Virus record (IMG/VR): IMGVR_UViG_3300012005_000010
Span: 1 to 30,590 of that record
Length of the DNA stretch: 30,590 nucleotides
Reading direction: 5' to 3' (one strand)
Origin: a virus
The notes beneath the pieces were generated by a model that saw only the letters and a program-made list of their open reading frames with translations, did not search any database and had not been told where the DNA came from. Positions 18,801 to 24,583 of the stretch are shown here, piece by piece. The position numbers and the translations under genes were made by a program. The stretch's first letter is position 1; every line of letters begins with the position of its first letter.

Positions 18801-19764
18801 AAGAACCATTGTGCCAAGTTCCGTTATAATAATTACCTGTTTGCCATACGCCACTCATCCATAGATTGTAACCTATACCGTTGTTATTTTTGAGCGAATT
18901 GTCCATGTTCTGTATAGACACAACTTCGTTTTCGTCCATTGTCGCTTTTCTACCAACGTAGTTTACGTAATTATCTGTTTTGGATTTCCAATCTCCTTTT
19001 ATAAATTCTCCTCCTAAAAAAACTGCATGGTTCACCGTAGCTTGAACTCCAGATTTGTTATTTATCGAACAACTTTTAGTTCTCGATATATTATATGCAG
19101 TAAATGTAGCTATAGTGAAATTTGTTGTTCCTACAGGACTAACCTTGAATGCAACATGGTATGCATCTACTGTGATCGATGGTATATTAACAGGAATAAA
19201 TTCTAAAACTTGATAAGTCCCTTTGTTGGTCATCTGATTTCCACCAGGAACATGAACTGTGATATGATCGTCTTTACTGAAAGTTGTTTCTCCTTCTGGC
19301 ATGAATAGATTGTAATCTGCTAAGCTGATGACGATATAATCATATCCTAAATAATTCAGGAATTGTACACCAGGTGTTTTAAGTGAACGTTCTACACCGA
19401 TGATACCATCATTGAATGTACCATTATTGAACTCACCTCCTCTGAAATAACCCATGCTGATATATGCATTGGTCGTTGCGTTGATCTGAGTGGCAGAAAA
19501 TGGATAAAGTCCATCCCAGTCTCGATCCAGTATTATAGAATTGTCGGTATAATCTACATCTATCACTATATAACCATCTGCATGGTTAGCATACGGCTTG
19601 TTGGATCCTAAACCAAGAGTCCAGTTGTCGTAATTACCACCAACAACAAATACTCTAACATCAGGTTTGATATCAGTATTCAATTCAGACCAAACTTTGG
19701 TTTTTATGAATCCTCCAACATTTATTGGTTCTGCTTTGTTGAGTAATTTGGAACTCTGAGCCAT
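12802..19764 (-). CDS. giant (2320-residue) aromatic/NG-repeat virion or adhesin-like protein
   Basis: By far the largest gene here. No signal peptide. Patches of short repeats of the form W/F-x-N/G-G-x-W/F (for example WQTGNYYNGTWHNGSWFNG) occur near residues 105-122, 300-350, 370-390, 490-505, 605-740, 925-970, 1090-1190 and 1965-2010. They alternate with beta-rich, Thr/Val/Ser-rich segments. Such turns-and-strands repeats suggest a long beta-solenoid-like or fibrous particle. Proteins of this kind in T4-like Bacteroidota phages are usually called structural or tail-associated; tail fibre, long baseplate spike or host-binding adhesin are all possible. The gene is followed by its own terminator and sits between the nucleotidyltransferase and restriction-like genes, not in the structural block. 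Function is inferred from shape only. Confidence 0.7.
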   Translation of the reverse strand: MAQSSKLLNKAEPINVGGFIKTKVWSELNTDIKPDVRVFVVGGNYDNWTLGLGSNKPYANHADGYIVIDVDYTDNSIILDRDWDGLYPFSATQINATTNAYISMGYFRGGEFNNGTFNDGIIGVERSLKTPGVQFLNYLGYDYIVISLADYNLFMPEGETTFSKDDHITVHVPGGNQMTNKGTYQVLEFIPVNIPSITVDAYHVAFKVSPVGTTNFTIATFTAYNISRTKSCSINNKSGVQATVNHAVFLGGEFIKGDWKSKTDNYVNYVGRKATMDENEVVSIQNMDNSLKNNNGIGYNLWMSGVWQTGNYYNGTWHNGSWFNGTQYGGIIGGGFWHNGSKNAGSTESLHYGMYWFAGNHNSGTAKDIYFLDGTFTNGEWYGSSLSNIKEITKDLNNRITFRVDAERTYLYAVDDLMFVSNIKSNNSYENNTDMLRDPITAIDKRNMNMCRFKVYKVDYVNNLVTVDQIETQTLFNYDLTNAYISNSWFYNGTWNNGRWISGMRLDGWKIKIIDNSVLGQLTVDLYNDTSIPLSVYDPIVGETVYLRNLNYSGTDLSTYPAVVLSTNGTGQVTVTVPALAQNSVAFTNFYYSNGHDSYEAFMNRTTWMDGSFEGGRWVNGFFQQGNVKALIKGVSERFATVFEDSTWTQNRSVTVSNTTNFYDGVWMNGFFANGDWYNGLFQGGIWKSGFELVPSAANYYQYTARWLDGTFRDSRSHFVVGEWTNGTFTDSANWHKGIVPFSRNQSYSNMVTTPMSYDILEPVVVFANQKRLHMDCFHTSLTAGVTFEIRSHSDPAISMSGTVVAYNKDLNQLDINITSYYGGGVKNDLYIIFQHRTLRFLGSTDAYIDDITGRNITVTGTTDGSDGTYNVIKAINNGGLNYSLVMDYITSASSTAIFIHPPSALVVFDTVSRNIFNNGTYTNTASYFLNGQFNGGTMNGRLSSGEFNGGNLQGTILSGNFNGGISSGATLGSFPNGYPPAPVLSILSHPPFSPSTGDRYLISENGTGVWTGYSNYIAQWNGSIWIYTAPSESYIISVITPTESLRYIGYWTTFSYTEDQVKVYGGVLNNTTAYYTNSSSKYFTNYVGGTFNSCNFYSLGYTIFRNGVFNQCDIVNGYTSGGDFFNCAMNNIHNIGANWTICTTKYGCSATHGYHKGCNFVGGNYSNSGTPTYENCIIDNPDLAMTSGKYINNTFLSGNITGTVNDVTTFNTVSKDYSTGTPAVVLTNINTINVTTGAFTVSGSGVTLVENSGVETVTIPAGTYSTYGQYLQINATTTAGTAYLLKFKIVSNSKPYLNHASNPDTIQIAVRLGTNVYPLKYSGSGDYAILVTAGTTGNLQINFITNSLSVNTNVSISSVGLYLVNTITTAPTFPAFSEKHFFGNAIDNSGNVYNDEAYLIDNNTSLSSAFLRLGLSNNTPLTMFKPAFGIIPFSNTGWIKGTVDSSMYRIPSVNATTTTDISVYNFTYVANGGPRGDGQFVQSPIGGFSTAGVSIVIPAIGQPAIVQRILVKDQSNLFENGIYVYDYVAGTLTRTDDQYSSNGKTFRHLQTYVREGTTGIGHKFYIIPTGYTGASEFTLGTDQINFIPYSDTIINNVIWKDGILSKGYIYSSLIENIKSTLEYTSDELLINPNFDTGTGWNLTSGYSYDMQYGINYLRHDYSFDLVPISGLVDSFNATAPVDTNAIPPWESNTGSSSLHKGIKNADFPGYQIDFSSYFGDTGNIASTQGFPSATATIPNRFIIGNRFKAVDPTNPNKWYSGFVSYYNSTTGDYKLIVTNKSDSAGYPGNNNKMSAITMETLGYMDDNRTYVYQNGVVEAYNTFVIEVDCLENTNPLNTLAIKVEDYYGDREILARIKTGETTKIALFTEGGINRSLSIGINNNDVGTTKISRVSLRSMKYKLLQFCYVLQGDVKSSYLLGTNIYGGNYELAFGFTFGTIADSNFTNSQMSGNFTNSNALNSVTYGTWNSGTFDKGLMLSSNFNGGYVRNSILKDGVINNGQILNDCVVMNNNIYSGDINRTKYAHIPIVAQNYSAENPGSTLIIWNNGIMILKLTATINYAPYSYPANGYVAGSWQSSIPAGVIAARPADLISSGATWDATDGTKQNILRDVIDYYLGPDYKVFFGYPDNSAVPKIVRDFGKNGNNLSEIPVSGNRNIIVIQHTINAATIFTKSGTSTFNASPNNPTSLLYFQNGINGAISALNKPFNASSNSSRTIDLTAGKTFSFVFNTISNYVDAGDYVRIEHDATHYMIARIPNRPASTATSLTVDPIIAIAPVSDFGITSYTSWTIYLLDTPFDVHIAPPPYQIVPNNTIGTSA

Positions 19765-19814
19765 CTAGACATTTCTCTTTCCAGTATATATTCGAAATAG
19801 AAAGTTTCGAGACG

Positions 19815-20978
19815 CTATTTATTGCTTTTTAATCTATTATAAATTTGAAAGAAGTGTTCGTTTTCTAATCTTTCCTTCTCTTTGGATATTTGTTCTCCGA
19901 TGAAGCCTTTGGCTACCAGATCTTTGCCATCCGTGATCGGTTCATATTCATGAAAAGCGTTCATGAAATATGGACACAGTTTTCTATTTATTACCCAGTT
20001 TTCCAAACTAAAAAATATGTTATTCAATTTTTTATAGAGTTTATAGACATGATTGAAATCATACACAATGTCACTTCTGATACCAAGTGAACATTGTTCA
20101 TATTTCAATAGAAATATAACTTCATTGTACAAATCACGAGGCCATTTCAGTTCTTCTATGATGTATTTTTCTTTGTTTATAAGATCTGGAAGTTGTAAAA
20201 ATGATGCAAAATGCTCTGACATAGATCCATTTTCGTAATAAGAATATGCCAAAGCATCAGATCTGAAACAATCCAACCCTTCGAACACTTGATCCAATAT
20301 TCCATACAAGTCAAGTCTCTGAAGATATAAAAAGAAATCTGTTTGTATATGAGCTTTTTTCATCTCTTCGATCATCCTTTCTCTGGAAACTCTTTCTTCT
20401 TTTGGAAGATCTAGATCGAACAGACGATTGTTTAAGTATAATTCTTTTGCAGATCTGTTCTCGATAAAGAATTTCAATTTCTCTGAAAGTCTGATCGCTC
20501 TGACTATGCGAAGTCTGTCTTCTGTGATCCTTGATTTAGGATCTCCGACAAAACGTAAAATTTTATCTTTTATGTCCTTCTGGCCTTCGAAAAAATCGAT
20601 AATTTCTCCTGTTTCAAGATCGTAATATAATGAATTTACAACAAAATCTCTTCGGCTGGCATCTTCATAAATAGAAGAATAAGAATATGTTGTGTTTTTG
20701 CCAATACCGGAATCAGCACGAAAAGTTGCAATTTCAAATTCTAGACCGTTGATCTTAGTTCTCAAAACTGGAAAGCTTTCACCAGTTGGAAGAGCTTCTA
20801 TGTTTGCTTCTTTTAAAATCCTTAGTCCATCTTCTAATGTAGCATCGGTAGCTATGTCGTAATCGTCCACTTCTATTCCTAGTAAAAAATCTCGAACTGA
20901 ACCACCTACAATATAAGTTTTGAAACCTGCATTTTTGTAAATGTTTTTTATTTTATCTATTTCTTTTGGATAGTTCAT
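19815..20978 (-). CDS. tRNA nucleotidyltransferase (CCA-adding)/poly(A) polymerase family
   Basis: The family adds CCA, or A, to RNA 3' ends. Motifs, numbered from the ATG at 20978 (387 residues): GGSVRDFLLG (25-34), DDYDIATDA with the catalytic Asp pair (38-46), RRDFVVNSL (109-117), GDPKSRITEDRLRIVRAIR (145-163), which includes the nucleotide-recognition region and marks class II. The longer frame starts with TTG at 20999; the ATG is preferred because a TAnnTTTG box sits 19 bases before it. The C-terminal half is helical and diverged, and I cannot tell CCA-adding, A-adding or poly(A) activity apart. With rtcB in the same window, a role in tRNA 3'-end repair during infection is the most economical reading. 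Confidence 0.88.
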   Translation of the reverse strand: MNYPKEIDKIKNIYKNAGFKTYIVGGSVRDFLLGIEVDDYDIATDATLEDGLRILKEANIEALPTGESFPVLRTKINGLEFEIATFRADSGIGKNTTYSYSSIYEDASRRDFVVNSLYYDLETGEIIDFFEGQKDIKDKILRFVGDPKSRITEDRLRIVRAIRLSEKLKFFIENRSAKELYLNNRLFDLDLPKEERVSRERMIEEMKKAHIQTDFFLYLQRLDLYGILDQVFEGLDCFRSDALAYSYYENGSMSEHFASFLQLPDLINKEKYIIEELKWPRDLYNEVIFLLKYEQCSLGIRSDIVYDFNHVYKLYKKLNNIFFSLENWVINRKLCPYFMNAFHEYEPITDGKDLVAKGFIGEQISKEKERLENEHFFQIYNRLKSNK

Positions 20979-20996
20979 TTGATCATTATTGATAAT

Positions 20997-21004
20997 CAAA
21001 AATA
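20997..21004 (-). promoter_or_regulatory. candidate -7 promoter box for the nucleotidyltransferase gene
   Basis: TATTTTTG on the minus strand matches TAnnTTTG, 19 bases upstream of the ATG at 20978. No clear -33 element is visible. Confidence 0.3.
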
Positions 21005-21030
21005 ATCATTTATATTAATTAAAAAAATAT

Positions 21031-21864
21031 TTAATCACTAATGATTGTCTGTTTTACTTTAATAGATGGGATTTTAGTTAAAAATACTTTCGAATCTGTC
21101 CAAAGTTCTCTTATGTTTTTATCACCTACTATATTCGGTACTTCTTTTTGTGTTACAATAGAGAATCCATTTTTTATAGGATCGAATGCATCTTCAATAA
21201 GAGCTTGTAATCCTCCATATTTTTTAATAAGGTCAAACATAAACATGAGTTTTTTAATTTCTGATTCAGGACTCTTATGTTCAGATCTTTCTTGTTTTTC
21301 AATCCATGCATTATGATATTCAGTCCTACTTATATTTTTTATTATCGCATCTATTTTTTTTAAATTAGGTTTTAAATATGGTTTTAGATCATAATGTTTT
21401 AGTTTTGAGTCCTCTACAGCTTTTTTTATTTTTGCTCCAAGTTCTCCCCACTTGTTTGATATAGTAGTTTGTAACCACCAAACTAATTGAGATTTTAATA
21501 AATAAGATAATGTTTTTCCAGCAAACGCATCATAAGTATTTATAGTAAATGGAGAATATTCAACTTTCGTATCTGGCATTAGCAATGAAACTGCATAAGG
21601 CCAACTTGTTAGATCATTAAAATCGTATCCTAAACACATACCAAGTTTGGCTTCAGCAATACATTCGTATAAAGATCCTGATTGTTGAACCCAATTAGAT
21701 GCATACTTAGGACTATTGCTCATGAATATGCTATGATTTCTCTTTGGAAAATCCTTCCAAGCTGGAAGCCACTCTATGAGTTTTGTTATAGAATATTTAG
21801 ACTCTTGCTTATTTTTTTCTTGTTCTTCTCCATTAAATAGTAATGTAAAATATTGAAAAATATC
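21031..21864 (-). CDS. phage ADP-ribosyltransferase-like protein, main part, no ATG start
   Basis: The open frame begins after a TGA (21886-21888) and has only TTG (21865-21867) or ATA codons before DIFQYFTLLF; the next ATG is near residue 49. Residues LPAWKDFPKRNHSIFMSNS followed by ASNW and a Tyr-Glu strand recall a phage family I associate with virion ADP-ribosyltransferases, where Y-Y-T-L-L..P.W..YPKRS.SI..S and a C-terminal DLFDP..NGF are recurrent; here the C-terminal match is DAFDPIKNGFS. The expected N-terminal YRG-type arginine segment is missing from this ORF but a similar FCGM occurs in the short ORF 325 bases upstream (22190-22270). Joining AAT (22190-22192) to GAT (21862-21864) is in frame. 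Family assignment is from memory of patterns and is moderate to weak. Confidence 0.5.
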   Translation of the reverse strand, partial: DIFQYFTLLFNGEEQEKNKQESKYSITKLIEWLPAWKDFPKRNHSIFMSNSPKYASNWVQQSGSLYECIAEAKLGMCLGYDFNDLTSWPYAVSLLMPDTKVEYSPFTINTYDAFAGKTLSYLLKSQLVWWLQTTISNKWGELGAKIKKAVEDSKLKHYDLKPYLKPNLKKIDAIIKNISRTEYHNAWIEKQERSEHKSPESEIKKLMFMFDLIKKYGGLQALIEDAFDPIKNGFSIVTQKEVPNIVGDKNIRELWTDSKVFLTKIPSIKVKQTIISD

Positions 21865-22189
21865 CAATATTATAAACTTATTGCTTCACAGACACCGGCA
21901 ACCCAGCATCTCCACGATCTTTTAGAATGATCACTCATTCAGGTTCGGGTTTACTCATCCCTACCTTCGGACCTTTCGGTACCAAATATTTAACTGAATA
22001 AATCCAGTTTTGATTTTAACATTTGTTTTACATATGAATTTGTAAATTTTCATACAACCAACATTTCAATGAACAGTAATCAATATATTAATTGATAAAG
22101 TATATATTGAATCCAGTTGGTTTAGTTTAACTATTTTTGTTTATTTTTACATAAATTTATACATAATCAGTTACTTAATATTATACTAT
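21865..22189 (-). other. 325-base insert or intron candidate interrupting the ART-like gene
   Basis: This gap contains no protein-like ORF. Its first 200 or so bases (read on the minus strand) are very AT-rich; its last part is the GC-rich structured block at 21881-21985. Removing 21865-22189 fuses the two reading frames, leaves U as the last base of the upstream piece and G as the last base of the insert (the group I intron rule), and an 8-bp inverted repeat (22108-22115 with 22192-22199) spans the upstream boundary like a guide-sequence pairing. No group I P7 core or group II domain V was recognised, and the pairing lacks the usual U-G wobble. A 9-base direct repeat (TATAATATT) lies near each edge. 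Confidence 0.4.
21881..21985 (-). ncRNA. GC-rich structured RNA candidate of unknown class
   Basis: A roughly 105-base block is much richer in G and C than its flanks and packed with hairpins. Read on the minus strand: ACC-GAAA-GGT (GNRA loop, 21971-21980), AGGT-A-GGG..CCC-GA-ACCT (21941-21966), GAATGA-GTGA-TCATTC (21925-21940, perfect with GNRA-type loop), and an outer CGGT/ACCG-type pairing (21894-21897 with 21977-21980). It ends a few bases before the ORF at 21031-21864. One minus frame would read VPKGPKVGMSKPEPE, stop, then KDRGDAGLPVSVKQ, which resembles a TnpB C-terminal tail; it may be the leftover 3' end of such a gene, whose RNA forms the omega guide RNA. Riboswitch, ribozyme or intron parts are alternatives. 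Confidence 0.5.
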
Positions 22190-22270
22190 ATTGGATTCAT
22201 ATGAATTTTTCATTCCACAGAATAAAGGGCTAACATTATTGTAATCTTCATATAGTTTTAAGTGCTTCAT
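22181..22270 (-). CDS. 29-codon ORF, likely 5' piece of the interrupted ART-like gene
   Basis: ATG at 22270 reads MKHLKLYEDYNNVSPLFCGM and stops at 22181-22183. The MKxxxLYEDY start resembles the capsid-targeting N-termini of T4-like internal proteins, and PLFCGMKN resembles the YRGM segment at the start of phage ADP-ribosyltransferases (with Cys in place of the usual Arg). Codons up to AAT (22190-22192) would be exon 1 if the insert is removed; the remaining two codons belong to the insert. It lies 51 bases after the S1-gene terminator with an A-rich leader. Confidence 0.45.
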   Translation of the reverse strand: MKHLKLYEDYNNVSPLFCGMKNSYESNIV

Positions 22271-22320
22271 TGCTGTTCAAAAATAGATTTATGTTTTATA
22301 TATTGTTCAAATGTAATCAA

Positions 22321-22350
22321 AAAGAGCCAGATGTTTAACATCTGGCTCTC
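22321..22350 (-). terminator. strong intrinsic terminator of the S1-like gene
   Basis: GAGCCAGATG / CATCTGGCTC (22324-22333, 22339-22348) with a 5-base loop and extra AGA/TCT pairs, followed by TTTTT on the minus strand, 15 bases past the stop of 22365-23492. Confidence 0.9.
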
Positions 22351-22364
22351 TTCTTTATTTTTAT

Positions 22365-23492
22365 CTATTTGGCGAAAGATAAAGATATTTTACGTTTTCC
22401 TCGATTGATGTCTGTGATCTTGACGGTCACTTTATCTCCTCGTGTGAAAGTCTTGCCATATTTTTCCAAATCTTCATTAGAAACCAAACCTTTTGTTTCA
22501 TCATCTAATGAAACTAACAATCCAAATGATTTTGTATCTATTACTGTACCAGGCAAAGTCTGTCCATTTTCGATAGAATCCCATAATGTTTCACGGATGA
22601 TCTGTGTCAAGATGATTTTATCTTTTAATATCTCTTTGATGTAGAAATCAATCTCTGTACCAGCTTCAATCAAATGTAATTTATCATGGTATACCGGATT
22701 GATATTAGCCTTGTGGATCATACCAGTCAAACAACCGTTGAACTCGATAAACACACCGTAATCAGTCGTTCCTGTAACTTTACCAGAATACACTTTTTCA
22801 TTGATCTTCAATTGCTTGATCTCCTTTGCCATCAAAGTCTGTAAGTATTTCTTGCGACTTAAGATGTATGTTCCTTTCTCCTGTGAGAAAGATTCAGATA
22901 TCACTTCTAAAGTCTTGCCAACTATAGATGTAGGATCTGCTAATTTGTTAGCCCCTGCTAACACATTAGGCATGAAGCCCTGCATTTTGATATCATCAAT
23001 AAAGAAGTCTAACAGATAACCAGCAGGTGTCAACTCTTTTACAAATGCTTCGATTGGTTCAGAACGATAGATCTTATCATTCATAGAAGTATGAGCAGCC
23101 TTTGCATAAACAGCATACATGCTTCCGGTGATAGAATAAGGTGTTTCTGTGATCTGAGTGATCATCACATCAACAGGTCCAGTTCCAACAAAGTCTGAAA
23201 TCAACATCTCAGCAGGCTTGTTTTCAACATACACTGATGTCTTGTAGCCGATGTCAACCATGATTGCATTCGCATTAATAGAAACGATACGCCCTACGAC
23301 AGTATTTCCTTCTTGTGGTTCATCCATCACTTCAGTGTTGTGAAGTGCTTGTGTCATCAAATCGTTTTGATCTAATGATTGGAATTTGTTTTTACGATTC
23401 TTACGCTGCTCGGACAGCTGATCGATTAGATCTAAACCTTGGATGCTTCCGCATTCTTGGCCTTCGCGATAAATTGTTTTTGTTTGTGTCAT
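22365..23492 (-). CDS. S1-domain RNA-binding protein (ribosomal protein S1-like)
   Basis: The 375-residue protein contains S1/OB repeats: residues about 62-125 (GNTVVGRIVSINANAIMVDIG), a degenerate one around 140-215 (YLLDFFIDD...QGFMP), 230-297 (VYSGKVTGTTDYGVFIEFNG), and 308-375 (LPGTVIDTKSFGLLVSLDDE, ending RGKRKISLSF). That order matches the RNA-binding core of bacterial S1. Residues 1-60 are charged and unlike a ribosome-binding S1 N-terminus. S1 binds A/U-rich single-stranded mRNA near the start site. In a Bacteroidota host, where Shine-Dalgarno pairing is little used, a phage S1 could steer ribosomes to phage mRNA; this is inference. The gene ends at a strong terminator and is divergent from 23592. 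Confidence 0.88.
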   Translation of the reverse strand: MTQTKTIYREGQECGSIQGLDLIDQLSEQRKNRKNKFQSLDQNDLMTQALHNTEVMDEPQEGNTVVGRIVSINANAIMVDIGYKTSVYVENKPAEMLISDFVGTGPVDVMITQITETPYSITGSMYAVYAKAAHTSMNDKIYRSEPIEAFVKELTPAGYLLDFFIDDIKMQGFMPNVLAGANKLADPTSIVGKTLEVISESFSQEKGTYILSRKKYLQTLMAKEIKQLKINEKVYSGKVTGTTDYGVFIEFNGCLTGMIHKANINPVYHDKLHLIEAGTEIDFYIKEILKDKIILTQIIRETLWDSIENGQTLPGTVIDTKSFGLLVSLDDETKGLVSNEDLEKYGKTFTRGDKVTVKITDINRGKRKISLSFAK

Positions 23493-23495
23493 ATT

Positions 23496-23536
23496 TTTAA
23501 GTTTACATTTGATATATGCTGTTTAAGTGTTTAAGT
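23496..23536. repeat. three TTTAAGT repeats in a divergent promoter region
   Basis: TTTAAGT occurs at 23496-23502, 23522-23528 and 23530-23536, between the divergent S1-like gene and the repeat protein at 23592. It may be an operator for a regulator of one or both genes. Short AT-rich repeats are also expected by chance here. Confidence 0.3.
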
Positions 23537-23591
23537 TTATATGTTAGAGAAAAAATATAATGATATGATTAAAATATTTTATATTTACAGA

Positions 23592-24155
23592 ATGACAAAT
23601 ATACTAGTTCCTCGCAACATCGAGGGTCGCAAAGAGAAACTTAAACAAATGAACACCAAGTTACTTTCACAAGAGGTGATAGATGGAGATCTTTATTTGT
23701 ATGAATCTTTCATGGACATCGATCCAAAGTTTGTAAAGCTCAAGAAAGTTAATGGAGATGTTTATTTGAATGGAGGACAATGGACTGAAATCCCTGAATG
23801 GTTGAAGGATGTAGAAATAACAGGAAGTTTTAATTGTTATAATAATAAATTAACTACATTGAAAAATTGTCCGCAGAAGATTGGCAGAAGTTTTTGGTGT
23901 TTTAATAACAAATTAATATCTCTGGAAGGTTGTCCTGAAACTATAGAAAGAAATTTTTCTTGTTTTAATAATTTATTAACATCTCTGGAAGGATGCCCTA
24001 AAAATGTAGCAGTAGGTTTTAGTTGTTCAGGTAATAAATTAACATCTCTGGAAGGATGCCCTGAATTCATAGGAGGAGATTTTTCTTGTACATATAATAA
24101 CGTTAAATTAGAACTTCCTGATTATGTAAAACTGAAAGGTGAATTTTATAATTAA
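23592..24155 (+). CDS. leucine-rich-like repeat protein with 21-residue repeats
   Basis: From ATG 23592 (MTNILVPRNIEGRKEKLKQM) the product is 187 residues; a longer frame from 23541 adds 17 residues of less protein-like sequence and is less likely. Residues 87-170 are four 21-residue repeats of the form L-T-S-L-E-G-C-P-x8-F-x-C-x-x-N-x. They carry Cys at two fixed positions and the LxxLxxC/N spacing of leucine-rich solenoids. Residues 30-86 contain weaker versions (DGDLYLYES, NGDVYLNGG, ITGSFNCYNNK). Such proteins are frequent in large phages and are thought to bind proteins. It is on the plus strand, divergent from the S1-like gene and convergent with 24157 with a one-base gap. Confidence 0.75.
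   Translation: MTNILVPRNIEGRKEKLKQMNTKLLSQEVIDGDLYLYESFMDIDPKFVKLKKVNGDVYLNGGQWTEIPEWLKDVEITGSFNCYNNKLTTLKNCPQKIGRSFWCFNNKLISLEGCPETIERNFSCFNNLLTSLEGCPKNVAVGFSCSGNKLTSLEGCPEFIGGDFSCTYNNVKLELPDYVKLKGEFYN
23850..24101 (+). repeat. four in-frame 63-bp repeats
   Basis: Four direct 63-base units encode the 21-residue repeats of the gene at 23592-24155. The second, third and fourth share near-identical TCTCTGGAAGG-TG-CC blocks, so copy number could change by slippage or recombination. Confidence 0.8.
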
Positions 24156-24156
24156 T

Positions 24157-24573
24157 TTATTTAGATGGATCCACTTTCATCTTCATATGTAGCATATAAT
24201 TCTTGATATTTATTGCTTTAGTATAGTCTTCCTCTTTCAAAACTTCAGTTAACAATCTGTTCAATCTGAGTTGTTGTTGCTTCAGTGTTTCATTAGGAAG
24301 CAATGCATAATGAGATATATCCTTATTGTCATGTTCCAACAATGCAGTATATTTCTCTTGCATGTCTTCTATGCTGGAAAAATGTTGTCCAATTATATCT
24401 TCATTATTTTCGACTGCATTCTTCAACTTGGAACTATTCAATATTTTGCTTATAAATGCATCAGTGAATGCATCATTATCTAATAAGTATTTGATAAAAA
24501 ATTTAGGTTTACTTTTGAATATTTTTAATAACAAAGAAAAACGTTGTTCGAAATCTTTTGATTTTGCAGCCAT
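24157..24573 (-). CDS. hypothetical protein in the virion block, UVR-like C-terminal helix pair
   Basis: The 138-residue protein is helical, starting MAAKSKDFEQRFSLLLKIF. The segment LLTEVLKEEDYTKAINIKNY (about residues 107-126) resembles the UVR motif, a helix-hairpin seen in UvrB/UvrC and some adaptor proteins. The gene follows the tail-tube-like gene by 10 bases, so it probably belongs to the virion transcript; helper or assembly functions are possible. Not recognised further. Confidence 0.6.
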   Translation of the reverse strand: MAAKSKDFEQRFSLLLKIFKSKPKFFIKYLLDNDAFTDAFISKILNSSKLKNAVENNEDIIGQHFSSIEDMQEKYTALLEHDNKDISHYALLPNETLKQQQLRLNRLLTEVLKEEDYTKAINIKNYMLHMKMKVDPSK

Positions 24574-24583
24574 ATGTTATTGA

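Noticed and set aside
21941-21965. Hammerhead ribozyme core on the minus strand (GGGATGAG...CCGAAC).
   Set aside because: The core CUGANGA...GAAA is not present and the stems do not form the three-way junction.
21941-21985. TPP riboswitch: ACCCGAACCTGA matches part of the thi-box.
   Set aside because: The rest of the aptamer (GCTGAGA, GCGTAGGGAA and the second arm) is absent, and no thiamine gene follows.
21881-21985. A tRNA gene in the GC-rich block (TTCGGGTTTACTC-like arm).
   Set aside because: No cloverleaf with acceptor stem, D-arm or anticodon arm can be drawn on either strand.
23837-24070. 77-codon minus ORF opposite the repeat protein.
   Set aside because: It is the antisense image of the 63-base repeats (GHPSRDVNLL repeats) and has no independent support.
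23850-24101. CRISPR-like array from the regular 63-base repeats.
   Set aside because: The units are contiguous, in frame and protein-coding, with no unique spacers.
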